Shown piece by piece: positions 1-7,140 of a DNA stretch of 22,930 nucleotides. Within the stretch, counting starts at the first letter, position 1. Every line of letters starts with the position of its first letter. The translations under genes and the position numbers were made by a program. Source of the DNA: Chryseosolibacter sp040902445 (lineage in GTDB: Bacteria > Bacteroidota > Bacteroidia > Cytophagales > Cyclobacteriaceae); the NCBI GenBank assembly GCA_040902445.1, contig JBBDXJ010000204.1:1-22930 (forward strand). Direction: 5' to 3'. Under the pieces are notes generated by a model. That model made no database searches and was not told the origin of the DNA. It saw only the letters and a list, made by a program, of their open reading frames with translations.

Positions 1-558
1 GAAGTACAGATCAAAAATATTTTTGCTTACCGTTTTTTTTCGCACCGCACAAAAGGCGAGGGATTTTTTCTCTCCACGATGAGGAAAACTGAAAGAACGG
101 AATCGCTGAGGTTAAAAAGTAAAACAAGTATTGCCACTCCCCTGAAAAAAATCCAGGAAAGGTTGCATGACTGGATCCTTGCTCCTGCAACATTCTTTCA
201 ATTCAATGACCTGATCTTTTACACACCCGCCCTTAAAGCAAAGGAGTTTGAATTTTTATTGCAGAATCTCAAGATCATGTACGCCGGCACCAACCTGGCA
301 GCGCTCAAACATGAGAAACTGATCCCCGACCATGCGTTGGCATTATCAGTTGAACTGAACAAAGAAAGTTTTTCAACAGTTGAAGTGGCTGAAGCTGACG
401 CTCTCAAGTATCTGCGGAAAGACACTATCCAAATCAACGGCGCGCCCCCGGGATTCACATTACTCACTTTCAAGAATACACCCATCGGTTGGGTAAATGT
501 TTTATCCAATCGGGTAAATAATAGGTATCCGGCGGACTGGAGAATAAGGAAGTTGTAA
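1..558 (+). CDS. RsmF-type rRNA cytosine-C5 methyltransferase, C-terminal part (5' end outside window)
   Basis: The reading frame is open from base 1, so the gene starts upstream of the window. The first ATG at 79 is internal. The opening residues read YRFFSHRTKGEGFFLS, which matches the 'P-H-r-x-x-G-E-G-F-F' segment at the end of the SAM-dependent NOL1/NOP2/Sun (RsmB/RsmF) catalytic domain. The remaining ~155 residues resemble the PUA-like C-terminal RNA-binding domain of RsmF/YebU, ending with the typical 'LKYLRKDTI...G-W-V-N-V-L-x-N-R-x-N-N-x-Y-P-x-x-W-R-I'. Such enzymes make 5-methylcytosine in 16S rRNA in the cytoplasm. The catalytic cysteines lie outside the window, so activity cannot be judged. 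The stop codon (556-558) lies inside a heptamer repeat (550-570), which may have reset the C-terminus. The family call is fairly secure; the exact target nucleotide is not. Confidence 0.8.
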   Translation, partial: EVQIKNIFAYRFFSHRTKGEGFFLSTMRKTERTESLRLKSKTSIATPLKKIQERLHDWILAPATFFQFNDLIFYTPALKAKEFEFLLQNLKIMYAGTNLAALKHEKLIPDHALALSVELNKESFSTVEVAEADALKYLRKDTIQINGAPPGFTLLTFKNTPIGWVNVLSNRVNNRYPADWRIRKL

Positions 559-570
559 GTTGTAAGTTCC
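550..570. repeat. 7-bp tandem array over the stop codon of the methyltransferase gene
   Basis: Two perfect AAGTTGT units (550-556, 557-563) are followed by a degenerate third, AAGTTCC (564-570). The TAA stop of the upstream gene (556-558) spans the junction of the first two units. Confidence 0.7.
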
Positions 571-713
571 AGTTATAATTGGTAAGGAATAAGCCGCCCG
601 CCGCATAACGGTTTCAACTCTATTCCTTATACCGCCCTTGCGTTCACTAGATCCTTCGCTTTTACTGCCCTCATTCTCGCGCGCGCTCTGGATGACGGTT
701 TCAAAAGGAAGAC
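559..713. other. Intergenic spacer with inverted and direct repeats
   Basis: This 155-bp spacer lies between two convergent genes and holds no convincing gene. It contains a 9-bp inverted repeat, TAAGGAATA (583-591) with TATTCCTTA (621-629). It also has a 10-bp direct repeat, ACGGTTTCAA (608-617 and 695-704). The stretch TAGATCCTTCGC...CTGGATGACGG (about 649-698) looks like a decayed copy of the AGATCCTTCGC/GGATGAC palindromic repeats common in Bacteroidota spacers; that last point is from memory, not from comparison. Confidence 0.4.
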
Positions 714-1850
714 CTAATACACAAGTAAGGCTTCCCACAACCCCTCGGGTAGAGCAACGCCGCTGAAAAACAATCCGACGCAAGAAACTTTTTCCGCGTG
801 GCCGGCGCGATTAATAGCCAGGGGCAGGGCACTCACTGAAAGGGACGTAAAGGTAACGGCAAAAACAATGGCCATTAACAATATCCCAACCGTGGAAGCA
901 CTGAACCAGATGGCGAGGGAACTCAGGGCGATGAAAACAAAACTCAGCCAGAAGATCCGCTTCATGCCATATTTGTTTACAACATAACTCATTGGCCAGG
1001 AAAGAATGGCCGAAAGGAGCAGGATAGCAACCACGATATGCTTGCCATCAAGAGCAAGAAGTGTATTCAATTTCGTTTCCAGAAGATCCGGCAGGCCATT
1101 GAACATCATTGTCGTGGCCAGGCCAACAGCTAAACCGAGAAAAAAGATAAAACCATACTCAGATTTTTGAGTCTCTTTTTTCGACATTATAGCTTCGCGG
1201 TTTCCACTGAGTTTAAACAAGCCCATAGAATTTTTCTTCAGCGCATAACCGGAAAGAAAGACAACAGCTCCGCCTATCATAAAGGTTACCGGCGCGCCGA
1301 GGTAATCAATGATATCAACAATAACAGGCTCCAGTGAATAGATCAGGTTCCCGACAATAGTTAGTATAGCCATAGCGTGGGGCAGCTTGTCAACAGGCGT
1401 AAATAGCTCCATCGTCGAGAGGGCGGGACTGGTAAAGATGCTCATGGCAATAAGCCAAAAGACGATCAGCACAGGCAGTATCCAGCGGAAGATCTCCCCG
1501 GGGTTGCCCAGCAAGGTGAAGGCTACAGCCATAAAGATCATCGCGGCGAAACTGATCCCTGAAGAAATGATGGGCAGCCGGTGGCCTTTTTCGAAACGGT
1601 AACGGTCGCCAAGCCTGCCGGCGATAACCGGTGTGATGACCAGGATAACACCCTGGACGGCCATCAACAAAAAAGTAAAATCCGTAAACTGAAACTGGAC
1701 TAGCAACCGCGGCTGATAATTCTGATAAGCTATCCAACCGATAATGACCGAGCCATATAAGGCCGCAAGGCTCCAGAGTTGCTTCCAGCGGATCTGGGGC
1801 TCGTCTGCTCTTTTGAAAGGTTTTGTTTCAGGAATAAAAAGGGTTTCCAT
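714..1850 (-). CDS. MFS-type transporter
   Basis: A 378-residue polytopic inner-membrane protein. About 11 hydrophobic segments can be picked out by eye, starting near residue 27 (LWSLAALYGSVIIGWIAY). Between the second and third is a loop AGRLGDRYRFEKGHRLP, which fits the conserved major-facilitator loop 2-3 motif (G-x-x-x-D-R-x-x-x-x-G-R-R). A long polar loop containing KKNSMGLFKLSGNREAIMSKKETQ separates the N- and C-terminal halves, as in MFS permeases. It presumably moves a small solute with a coupling ion; the substrate cannot be told. The protein ends shortly after the last segment (GVALPEGLWEALLVY), so a twelfth helix is either absent or too short to see. It is divergent from valS and stands alone. 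The only regulatory hint is an 8-bp tandem array (1871-1894) just upstream of its start codon. Confidence 0.8.
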   Translation of the reverse strand: METLFIPETKPFKRADEPQIRWKQLWSLAALYGSVIIGWIAYQNYQPRLLVQFQFTDFTFLLMAVQGVILVITPVIAGRLGDRYRFEKGHRLPIISSGISFAAMIFMAVAFTLLGNPGEIFRWILPVLIVFWLIAMSIFTSPALSTMELFTPVDKLPHAMAILTIVGNLIYSLEPVIVDIIDYLGAPVTFMIGGAVVFLSGYALKKNSMGLFKLSGNREAIMSKKETQKSEYGFIFFLGLAVGLATTMMFNGLPDLLETKLNTLLALDGKHIVVAILLLSAILSWPMSYVVNKYGMKRIFWLSFVFIALSSLAIWFSASTVGILLMAIVFAVTFTSLSVSALPLAINRAGHAEKVSCVGLFFSGVALPEGLWEALLVY

Positions 1851-1870
1851 TGGGCAGGGGGTATATTTAA

Positions 1871-1894
1871 GTATATGAGTATATAAGTATATAA
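1871..1894. repeat. 8-bp tandem array upstream of the MFS gene
   Basis: Three consecutive 8-bp units: GTATATGA (1871-1878), GTATATAA (1879-1886), GTATATAA (1887-1894). A related GTATATTTAA (1861-1870) precedes them. On the minus strand the array lies about 21-44 nt before the MFS start codon, where a promoter would be expected. Confidence 0.75.
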
Positions 1895-2041
1895 GGTAAC
1901 CCCACCTGGTTAAAAGACAGGTTAGAAAGGTTAACAGGCAAGGTAAGATCGGTTAAGTCCCCTCACCTCATTTTTAATTAAACCTGAATTGACGTGTATT
2001 TAACCTGTATTAAACCTGCATTTAACCTGTATTTTAACCTG
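1895..2041. repeat. Two facing arrays of GGTTAA / TTAACC-type units before valS
   Basis: The left half (1895-1956) has GGT(T)AA-type words starting at 1895, 1908, 1920, 1929, 1942 and 1951. The right half has the reverse-complement core AACCTG starting at 1981, 2002, 2013, 2024 and 2036, with a degenerate unit near 1991. Right-hand spacing is 10-12 bp, about one helical turn. The two halves are therefore inverted relative to each other around position ~1968. Confidence 0.7.
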
Positions 2042-2056
2042 TATTTGAGATTTCCC

Positions 2057-2064
2057 TATTTTTG
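2057..2064 (+). promoter_or_regulatory. Putative valS promoter (-7 box TATTTTTG)
   Basis: TATTTTTG is an exact match to the Bacteroidetes -7 consensus TAnnTTTG and lies 20 nt before the chosen valS ATG. No clear TTTG -33 box is seen at the expected distance; the 11-bp repeats occupy that region. Confidence 0.4.
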
Positions 2065-2083
2065 CCGTTTAAGCCTTAATAAA

Positions 2084-4732
2084 ATGTCTTTATCCACGAA
2101 ATACAACCCAGCTGAAGTCGAAAACAAGTGGTATAGCTACTGGATGAAAAGGGGCTTTTTTCACTCCGAACCCAATTCCGGAAAAGAGCCTTTTTGCATC
2201 GTAATTCCCCCTCCGAACGTTACAGGCGTGCTCCATATGGGCCACATGCTCAACAATACCATTCAGGATATCCTCGTTCGCAGGGCCCGTATGCAAGGCA
2301 GGGAGGCATGCTGGGTTCCGGGTACTGACCACGCCTCCATCGCCACGGAAGCTAAGGTCGTAGCCATGCTCCGCGAACGCGGGATAAAAAAATCAGATCT
2401 TAAAAGGGAAGAATTCCTGAAATACGCCTGGGAGTGGAAGGAGAAATACGGAGGCATCATCCTGGAACAGCTGAAAAGACTCGGCGCTTCATGCGATTGG
2501 GAAAGGACAACGTTTACCATGGACCCCGATTATTACGATGCTGTTATCAGCGTCTTTGTTGACCTTTACCGCAAGGGCTACATATACCGCGGGTTGCGCA
2601 TGATCAACTGGGACCCCGCGGGTAAAACGGCCCTGTCTGACGATGAGGTCATCCATAAAGAGGTTTCGTCCAAACTGTATTATATCCGGTACCAGATCGA
2701 AGGCAGCGAAAACGAGTCAGTGACTATTGCCACCGTTCGGCCGGAGACCATTATGGCTGACTCTGCAATTTGTGTCAATCCGAATGACGAACGTTTTAAG
2801 CATCTGAAAGGAAAAAAAGCCTTCATCCCCCTGATCAACCGCGCTGTGCCTATCATCGAGGACGAATATGTTGCCATGGATTTTGGAACGGGTTGTCTGA
2901 AAGTAACGCCTGCCCATGACATGAACGACTACGAGCTGGGCAAGAAACATAATCTGGAAGTCATTGACATATTAAATGATGACGGTACTCTTAACGAGAA
3001 AGCAAAGATCTTTATTGGTGAAGACAGATTTATCGCGCGCAAGAAAGTAACAAAAGAACTCGAGGCGAAAGGATGTCTCGTGAAAGTAGAAGATTATCAA
3101 ACCAGTGTCGGTTATTCTGAAAGGACCGATGCCGTTATCGAACCCAGGCTTTCCCTGCAGTGGTTCCTGGAGATGAAAAAGATCACCAAACCTGCGTTTG
3201 AAAATGTGATGAATGACGAGATCAGGTTGATCCCGCCGAAATTCAAAAACACATACCGCCACTGGATGGAGAACGTGCGCGACTGGTGTATCTCCAGACA
3301 GCTATGGTGGGGCCACCGTATTCCGGCCTGGTATGACGAGTCGGGAAATTATGTGGTCGCGAAAACCTCCGATGAAGCTCAGGAAATTTACCGGAAGAAA
3401 TACAATGTTACGGGAGATGTAGTCCTGAATCAGGATCCCGATGTTATGGACACCTGGTTCTCCGCCTGGCTGTGGCCGATGGCGGTGTTTGATACTTCAA
3501 TTTTTACAGATCCCGTCAATAACAAAGGCAACCGCGACCTCAATTATTATTATCCGACCAACGACCTGGTTACGGCTCCTGAAATATTATTTTTCTGGGT
3601 TGCCCGGATGATTATCGCCGGATATGAATACCGCGGCGAGAGGCCTTTCAGCAATGTTTATCTCACAGGAATTGTCCGGGATAAACTCGGAAGAAAAATG
3701 TCGAAGTCCCTGGGCAATTCTCCCGACCCGCTTGACCTCATCGCGCAATACGGGGCTGACGCCATCCGCACGGGCATGCTCTTCAGCGCCCCTGCAGGGA
3801 ATGACCTTCTGTACGACGAAAAGTTGGTGGAGCAGGGCAGAAATTTTGCGAACAAGATCTGGAATGCCTTCCGGCTGGTCAACGGTTGGACTACCGTGAA
3901 CTTCGCTCAGCCGGAAGAAAATAAGATTGCCATTTCGTGGTTTCGTGCCAGGCATCACCAGGCACTTGCGGAGATCGAAGATCATTTTTCCAAATTCCGG
4001 ATCTCGGATGCATTGCTATCGGTCTACAAACTGATCTGGGATGATTTCTGTTCATGGTATCTCGAGATCGTTAAACCGGAATTCGGCAAACCCATCGACG
4101 CGCAAACATATGAGCAAACTACCGGGTTTTTCGAAATCCTGCTGAAAGCCCTTCATCCCTTCATGCCCTTCATCACGGAGGAGCTATGGCATGAGTTGAA
4201 CGGAAGAAAGAAAGACGATTGTATTATCGTTACATCTTACCCCGTGGCGGAAAAGTTTTCGGCAGCAATCCTTTCCGAAGCGATCTTTGCTTTTGACGTG
4301 GTGACGGAAATACGCAACACGCGCAACACCAAAAACCTTTCGCCAAAAGAAGCGCTTACGCTGCTGGTGAAAAAGACCAGCGACTTACACGGAATTTCTT
4401 TCTGGCCCGTGATTAAAAAACTCGCGAACCTGAACCAGATTGAATTTGTGCAGGATTCGCCCGCCACCAATATCACGGCATTTCTGGTTCGGTCTGCAGA
4501 ATTCTTTATTCCCCTGGAGGGCAAAGCAGATGAAGCAAAAGAACGCGAAGCGATCCGGAAGGAGATAACGTATCACAGGGGATTTCTGGCCATCGTGGAT
4601 AAAAAACTCAGCAACGAAAAATTTGTGAACAGCGCGCCGCCCCAGGTTGTGGAAAGCGAGCGAAAAAAGAAAGCGGATGCTGAAGCAAAAATCAATGCGC
4701 TGGAAGAAAATCTCAGCCGGATCAGTTTGTGA
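2084..4732 (+). CDS. valS: Valine-tRNA ligase (valyl-tRNA synthetase)
   Basis: Charges tRNA-Val with valine in the cytoplasm. This is a class I synthetase of 882 residues, within the bacterial ValRS range. The HIGH signature is H-M-G-H at residues 51-54, preceded by PPPNVTGVL. The KMSKS signature is exact at residues 538-542. Between them lies the long CP1 insertion that carries the editing site (ATVRPETIMADSAICVNP). The C-terminal anticodon-binding domain is followed by a charged ValRS-type coiled coil (about the last 65 residues). The frame is open upstream to an ATG at 1994, but those 30 residues are encoded by the repeat array and do not look like protein. MSLSTKYNPAEVENKWYSYW at 2084 matches known ValRS starts and lies just after a promoter-like box. 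Its last 11 bp overlap the convergent gene at 4722-5474. Confidence 0.97.
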   Translation: MSLSTKYNPAEVENKWYSYWMKRGFFHSEPNSGKEPFCIVIPPPNVTGVLHMGHMLNNTIQDILVRRARMQGREACWVPGTDHASIATEAKVVAMLRERGIKKSDLKREEFLKYAWEWKEKYGGIILEQLKRLGASCDWERTTFTMDPDYYDAVISVFVDLYRKGYIYRGLRMINWDPAGKTALSDDEVIHKEVSSKLYYIRYQIEGSENESVTIATVRPETIMADSAICVNPNDERFKHLKGKKAFIPLINRAVPIIEDEYVAMDFGTGCLKVTPAHDMNDYELGKKHNLEVIDILNDDGTLNEKAKIFIGEDRFIARKKVTKELEAKGCLVKVEDYQTSVGYSERTDAVIEPRLSLQWFLEMKKITKPAFENVMNDEIRLIPPKFKNTYRHWMENVRDWCISRQLWWGHRIPAWYDESGNYVVAKTSDEAQEIYRKKYNVTGDVVLNQDPDVMDTWFSAWLWPMAVFDTSIFTDPVNNKGNRDLNYYYPTNDLVTAPEILFFWVARMIIAGYEYRGERPFSNVYLTGIVRDKLGRKMSKSLGNSPDPLDLIAQYGADAIRTGMLFSAPAGNDLLYDEKLVEQGRNFANKIWNAFRLVNGWTTVNFAQPEENKIAISWFRARHHQALAEIEDHFSKFRISDALLSVYKLIWDDFCSWYLEIVKPEFGKPIDAQTYEQTTGFFEILLKALHPFMPFITEELWHELNGRKKDDCIIVTSYPVAEKFSAAILSEAIFAFDVVTEIRNTRNTKNLSPKEALTLLVKKTSDLHGISFWPVIKKLANLNQIEFVQDSPATNITAFLVRSAEFFIPLEGKADEAKEREAIRKEITYHRGFLAIVDKKLSNEKFVNSAPPQVVESERKKKADAEAKINALEENLSRISL

Positions 4733-5474
4733 TCAGTTTGGCATTGTAGTTCTCGAAGATCGCTTTCAGGTGAGCGGGCTCATTCAGCGAAAGTGCGTTT
4801 TTCCTGATAAACTCTTCCATTACCGCTGCATGTTCTCCGAAAACCGGAAGTAATTTTTTCCTGCTCGCAGCCAGTTCCTTTACTTTTCCCTTTTCAGTGA
4901 TATAAAATTTTGACTTTTTCAGGATTCGTTCATCGCGGGTACCCATGTCAAGCTTTTCATTGTAATTTGGTTTTTTCACTACTATGCCCGTCCGGGAGAG
5001 CAATGTGAGTTCACCTTCCGACAACACTTCAAAAAATCCGTTCAGGGGGCTATTGTCTTCATTCTTAAGGTCTTTCGCATTGACAAAATAATGCGGCGAC
5101 CTTGTCAGTGAATCGACCCATACAAAACTTTTTACTTTTTTCCCGCTCAAAACCTTGACACCTTTCGCAACTTTAATCTCAAATTGATCCTGGTCTATTT
5201 CATAACGCGCAGGGTAGTCTTCAATCATTCTATCCGCCTCGTACAATAAAAAAGTAGTGCGTCTCCAATCCGGATTCAGATAGGTGTTTCCTATAACACG
5301 CCCGGGTTCCAGTGGAATGCCGTATAAATTATCAAAGGTGGCTAATCCATTTGCATCGAAAAGATTATCCAGCGTGTTTGCCGCGCGGATATTTTTCGGA
5401 ACAGTGCTGTTGGGTTGGGCAAAGGCCTCCAGGGTGCAAACGAAGACGACAGCCAGAATAGTAAATGTTTTCAT
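4722..5474 (-). CDS. Secreted protein of unknown function
   Basis: A 250-residue protein with a clear Sec signal peptide (MKTFTILAVVFVCTLEAFAQ; likely cleaved after AFA). No lipobox follows, so a periplasmic or exported location is expected. The mature part has two halves: a segment around 65-130 (YLNPDWRRTTFLLYEADRM..., 'ARYEIDQDQFEIKV') that reads like short beta strands, and a basic, helical C-terminal third (KKSKFYITEKGKVKELAASRKKL...). Bacteroidota genomes hold many secreted proteins with this 'YLN-x-x-W...L-Y-x-G/A...Y-x-x-x-x-D-x-x-E' layout, but I know of no assigned function. I see no recognisable type IX C-terminal sorting domain. It starts 3 nt after the ald stop and so is probably last in the porX-tsaE-ald operon. 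Its 3' end overlaps valS by 11 bp on the opposite strand. Confidence 0.75.
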   Translation of the reverse strand: MKTFTILAVVFVCTLEAFAQPNSTVPKNIRAANTLDNLFDANGLATFDNLYGIPLEPGRVIGNTYLNPDWRRTTFLLYEADRMIEDYPARYEIDQDQFEIKVAKGVKVLSGKKVKSFVWVDSLTRSPHYFVNAKDLKNEDNSPLNGFFEVLSEGELTLLSRTGIVVKKPNYNEKLDMGTRDERILKKSKFYITEKGKVKELAASRKKLLPVFGEHAAVMEEFIRKNALSLNEPAHLKAIFENYNAKLITN

Positions 5475-5477
5475 AGT

Positions 5478-6704
5478 TTAAAGACGGGCAGCAAATAATA
5501 GATCGATGTTTTTGTACTTAAGGCCAAATTTACGGGCAACATGTTCATTTGTCAATCCCCCTTTATACGTGTAAACGCCTTTCATAAACCATTTATGGGA
5601 AAAGATCATTTCTTCAATTCCACCCTCTTCCGCTGCCCGTAATATCGTGGGCGTGAAGATATTACTCAGGGCGGTGGTTGCGGTATGGGCGACGCGGGAA
5701 GCGACATTAGGCACACAATAATGGATCACTCCATGTTTGCGAAAAACGGGCTTGCTAAGGGTGGTGATCTCCGAGGTCTCGATGCAACCTCCCTGGTCGA
5801 TGCTGAGGTCGATGATAAGAGAATCAGTTTTCATGCGCATCACCATTTCCTCGGAGATAACGTGGCGGGCGCGACCTTTTTCCGCGCGCAGCGCGCCGAT
5901 CACCACGTCGGCCGATTTTAAAGTTTCGCTCAGGGTCAGCGTGTCAATGGTCGAGGTATAGATCTGCTGGCCGAGCATACTTTTGATCCTGCGCAGCTTA
6001 TAGATATGATTGTCAAAAACCTGCACTTCCGCCCCCAACCCTATGGCTGCGCGCGCCGCGTATTCCGCCACCGTGCCCGCGCCTATGATCACCACTTTGG
6101 TGGGAGGAACACCGGTGATACCTCCAAGAATCACACCTTTCCCGCTGTTGGCGGAACTGAGATTTTCGGCGGCAATGAGCAGCACCGTTGTGCCAGCTAT
6201 TTCGCTCATCGCCCGGATGATGGGCATACCCCCGACTTTATCCTCGATAAATTCATAGGCGAGCGCCGTCACCTTTTTCTTAAGCAGGGCTTGAAGGTTC
6301 TCTGTTTTAAGATGCCCCAGTTGAAGCGCGGAGATCAATCCCTGATTCGCATGCAACATTTCGATTTCCTCAAGGGTGGGCGGTTCAATTTTAAGTATAA
6401 CATCCGCTTTGTATACCTCCTGAGGCGAGTACACGATCTTGGCTCCCGCTTCGCTGTACTGCTTGTCAGTGAATTTTGAGCCAATCCCGGCCTTGGCCTC
6501 CACCCATAGCTCGTGACCATTGTTGACCAGCAAGGCTACCGCGTCCGGTGTGAGGCTTATACGATTCTCCTGTAAGGATATTTCTTTGGGAAGACCTATA
6601 AAAAAGGAGTGTTTTCCCTTTTTTACCTTCATCAACTTTTCTTCCGGATACAGGCTCGTTTTTGTGGCGAGCGCTTCAAATCCGCTTTTTTTCTTTTCCG
6701 TCAT
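5478..6704 (-). CDS. ald: Alanine dehydrogenase
   Basis: Catalyses the NAD-dependent interconversion of L-alanine and pyruvate plus ammonia. Its 408 residues include the AlaDH/PNT N-terminal domain: IGLPKE...ENRISLTPDAV (residues 36-56), and DVILKIEPP with lysine at 105. The Rossmann nucleotide site is VVIIGAGTVAEYAA (about 204-217) with an acidic residue (D231) after the second strand. The segment SIDQGGCIETSE...HGVIHYCVPNVAS is diagnostic for the family. The roughly 30-residue N-terminal extension (GFEALATKTSLYPEEKLMKV) is typical of Bacteroidetes homologs and supports the ATG at 6704 over an internal Met. The start overlaps the tsaE end by 29 nt, indicating translational coupling. A transhydrogenase alpha-subunit origin is less likely because of the HYCVPN segment. 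Confidence 0.92.
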   Translation of the reverse strand: MTEKKKSGFEALATKTSLYPEEKLMKVKKGKHSFFIGLPKEISLQENRISLTPDAVALLVNNGHELWVEAKAGIGSKFTDKQYSEAGAKIVYSPQEVYKADVILKIEPPTLEEIEMLHANQGLISALQLGHLKTENLQALLKKKVTALAYEFIEDKVGGMPIIRAMSEIAGTTVLLIAAENLSSANSGKGVILGGITGVPPTKVVIIGAGTVAEYAARAAIGLGAEVQVFDNHIYKLRRIKSMLGQQIYTSTIDTLTLSETLKSADVVIGALRAEKGRARHVISEEMVMRMKTDSLIIDLSIDQGGCIETSEITTLSKPVFRKHGVIHYCVPNVASRVAHTATTALSNIFTPTILRAAEEGGIEEMIFSHKWFMKGVYTYKGGLTNEHVARKFGLKYKNIDLLFAARL

Positions 6705-7140
6705 GAACAGAAAGGGCTATGGTTCTATGGTTTTGATTCTCTACAGTAATGGATATCTCAGCGTGTTCAGCGGGTATCAGGGATGGAATTTTTTCCGGCC
6801 ATTCGATCAAACATAGGTCCCCGGAATAAAAATATTCTTCGCTCCCAATATCGTAAGCCTCTGCTTCATTTTTGATCCTGTAAAAGTCAAAATGATAAAT
6901 TTTTTTTTTATCCCTGGTCTGGTATTCATTGATAATAGAGAATGTCGGGCTGCTCATGGTATCCTCCACACCGATCAGGGAACAAATGCTTTTGATAAAA
7001 GTCGTTTTTCCCGACCCAATTTCCCCATAAAATAACCAAACAGGGCAATAACCTGCTTTTCGCAAAAATACCCTTGCCACCTCACCTAAATCATCCTGTT
7101 TTACTTCCTGACAGGTGGTACTGCTGCCATCACACCACAT
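6676..7140 (-). CDS. tsaE: tRNA threonylcarbamoyladenosine biosynthesis ATPase TsaE
   Basis: Small cytoplasmic P-loop ATPase that works with TsaB and TsaD to make t6A at position 37 of ANN-decoding tRNAs. Its 154 residues match the family length. The Walker A motif is GEIGSGKTT (about 39-47), followed by the family blocks SPTFSIINEY and HFDFYRI, and then LCLIEWPEKIP (Walker-B-like region with Glu-Trp). The start ATG at 7140 overlaps the last 11 nt of porX and its stop lies inside ald, so the three genes look translationally coupled. Confidence 0.95.
   Translation of the reverse strand: MWCDGSSTTCQEVKQDDLGEVARVFLRKAGYCPVWLFYGEIGSGKTTFIKSICSLIGVEDTMSSPTFSIINEYQTRDKKKIYHFDFYRIKNEAEAYDIGSEEYFYSGDLCLIEWPEKIPSLIPAEHAEISITVENQNHRTIALSVHDGKEKKRI

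Noticed and set aside
502..783. 93-residue minus-strand open frame between the methyltransferase and MFS genes
   Set aside because: It overlaps both genes in another frame, is translated from repeat-rich spacer and shows no protein-like pattern.
1390..1737. 115-residue open frame inside the MFS gene
   Set aside because: It is a shadow frame of a well-supported transporter on the same strand.
1994..2083. In-frame upstream ATG giving valS a 30-residue N-terminal extension
   Set aside because: The extension (MYLTCIKPAFNLYFNLYLRF...) is simply the translated TTAACCTGTAT repeats, a promoter-like box lies inside it, and the ValRS family begins at the Met at 2084.
1895..2083. T-box or other riboswitch before valS
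   Set aside because: No T-box sequence, specifier loop or terminator/antiterminator pair is visible; the region is simple repeats and T-boxes are rare in this phylum.
6006..6479. 157-residue plus-strand open frame opposite ald
   Set aside because: It is antisense to the conserved Rossmann domain of alanine dehydrogenase and has no recognisable motif.
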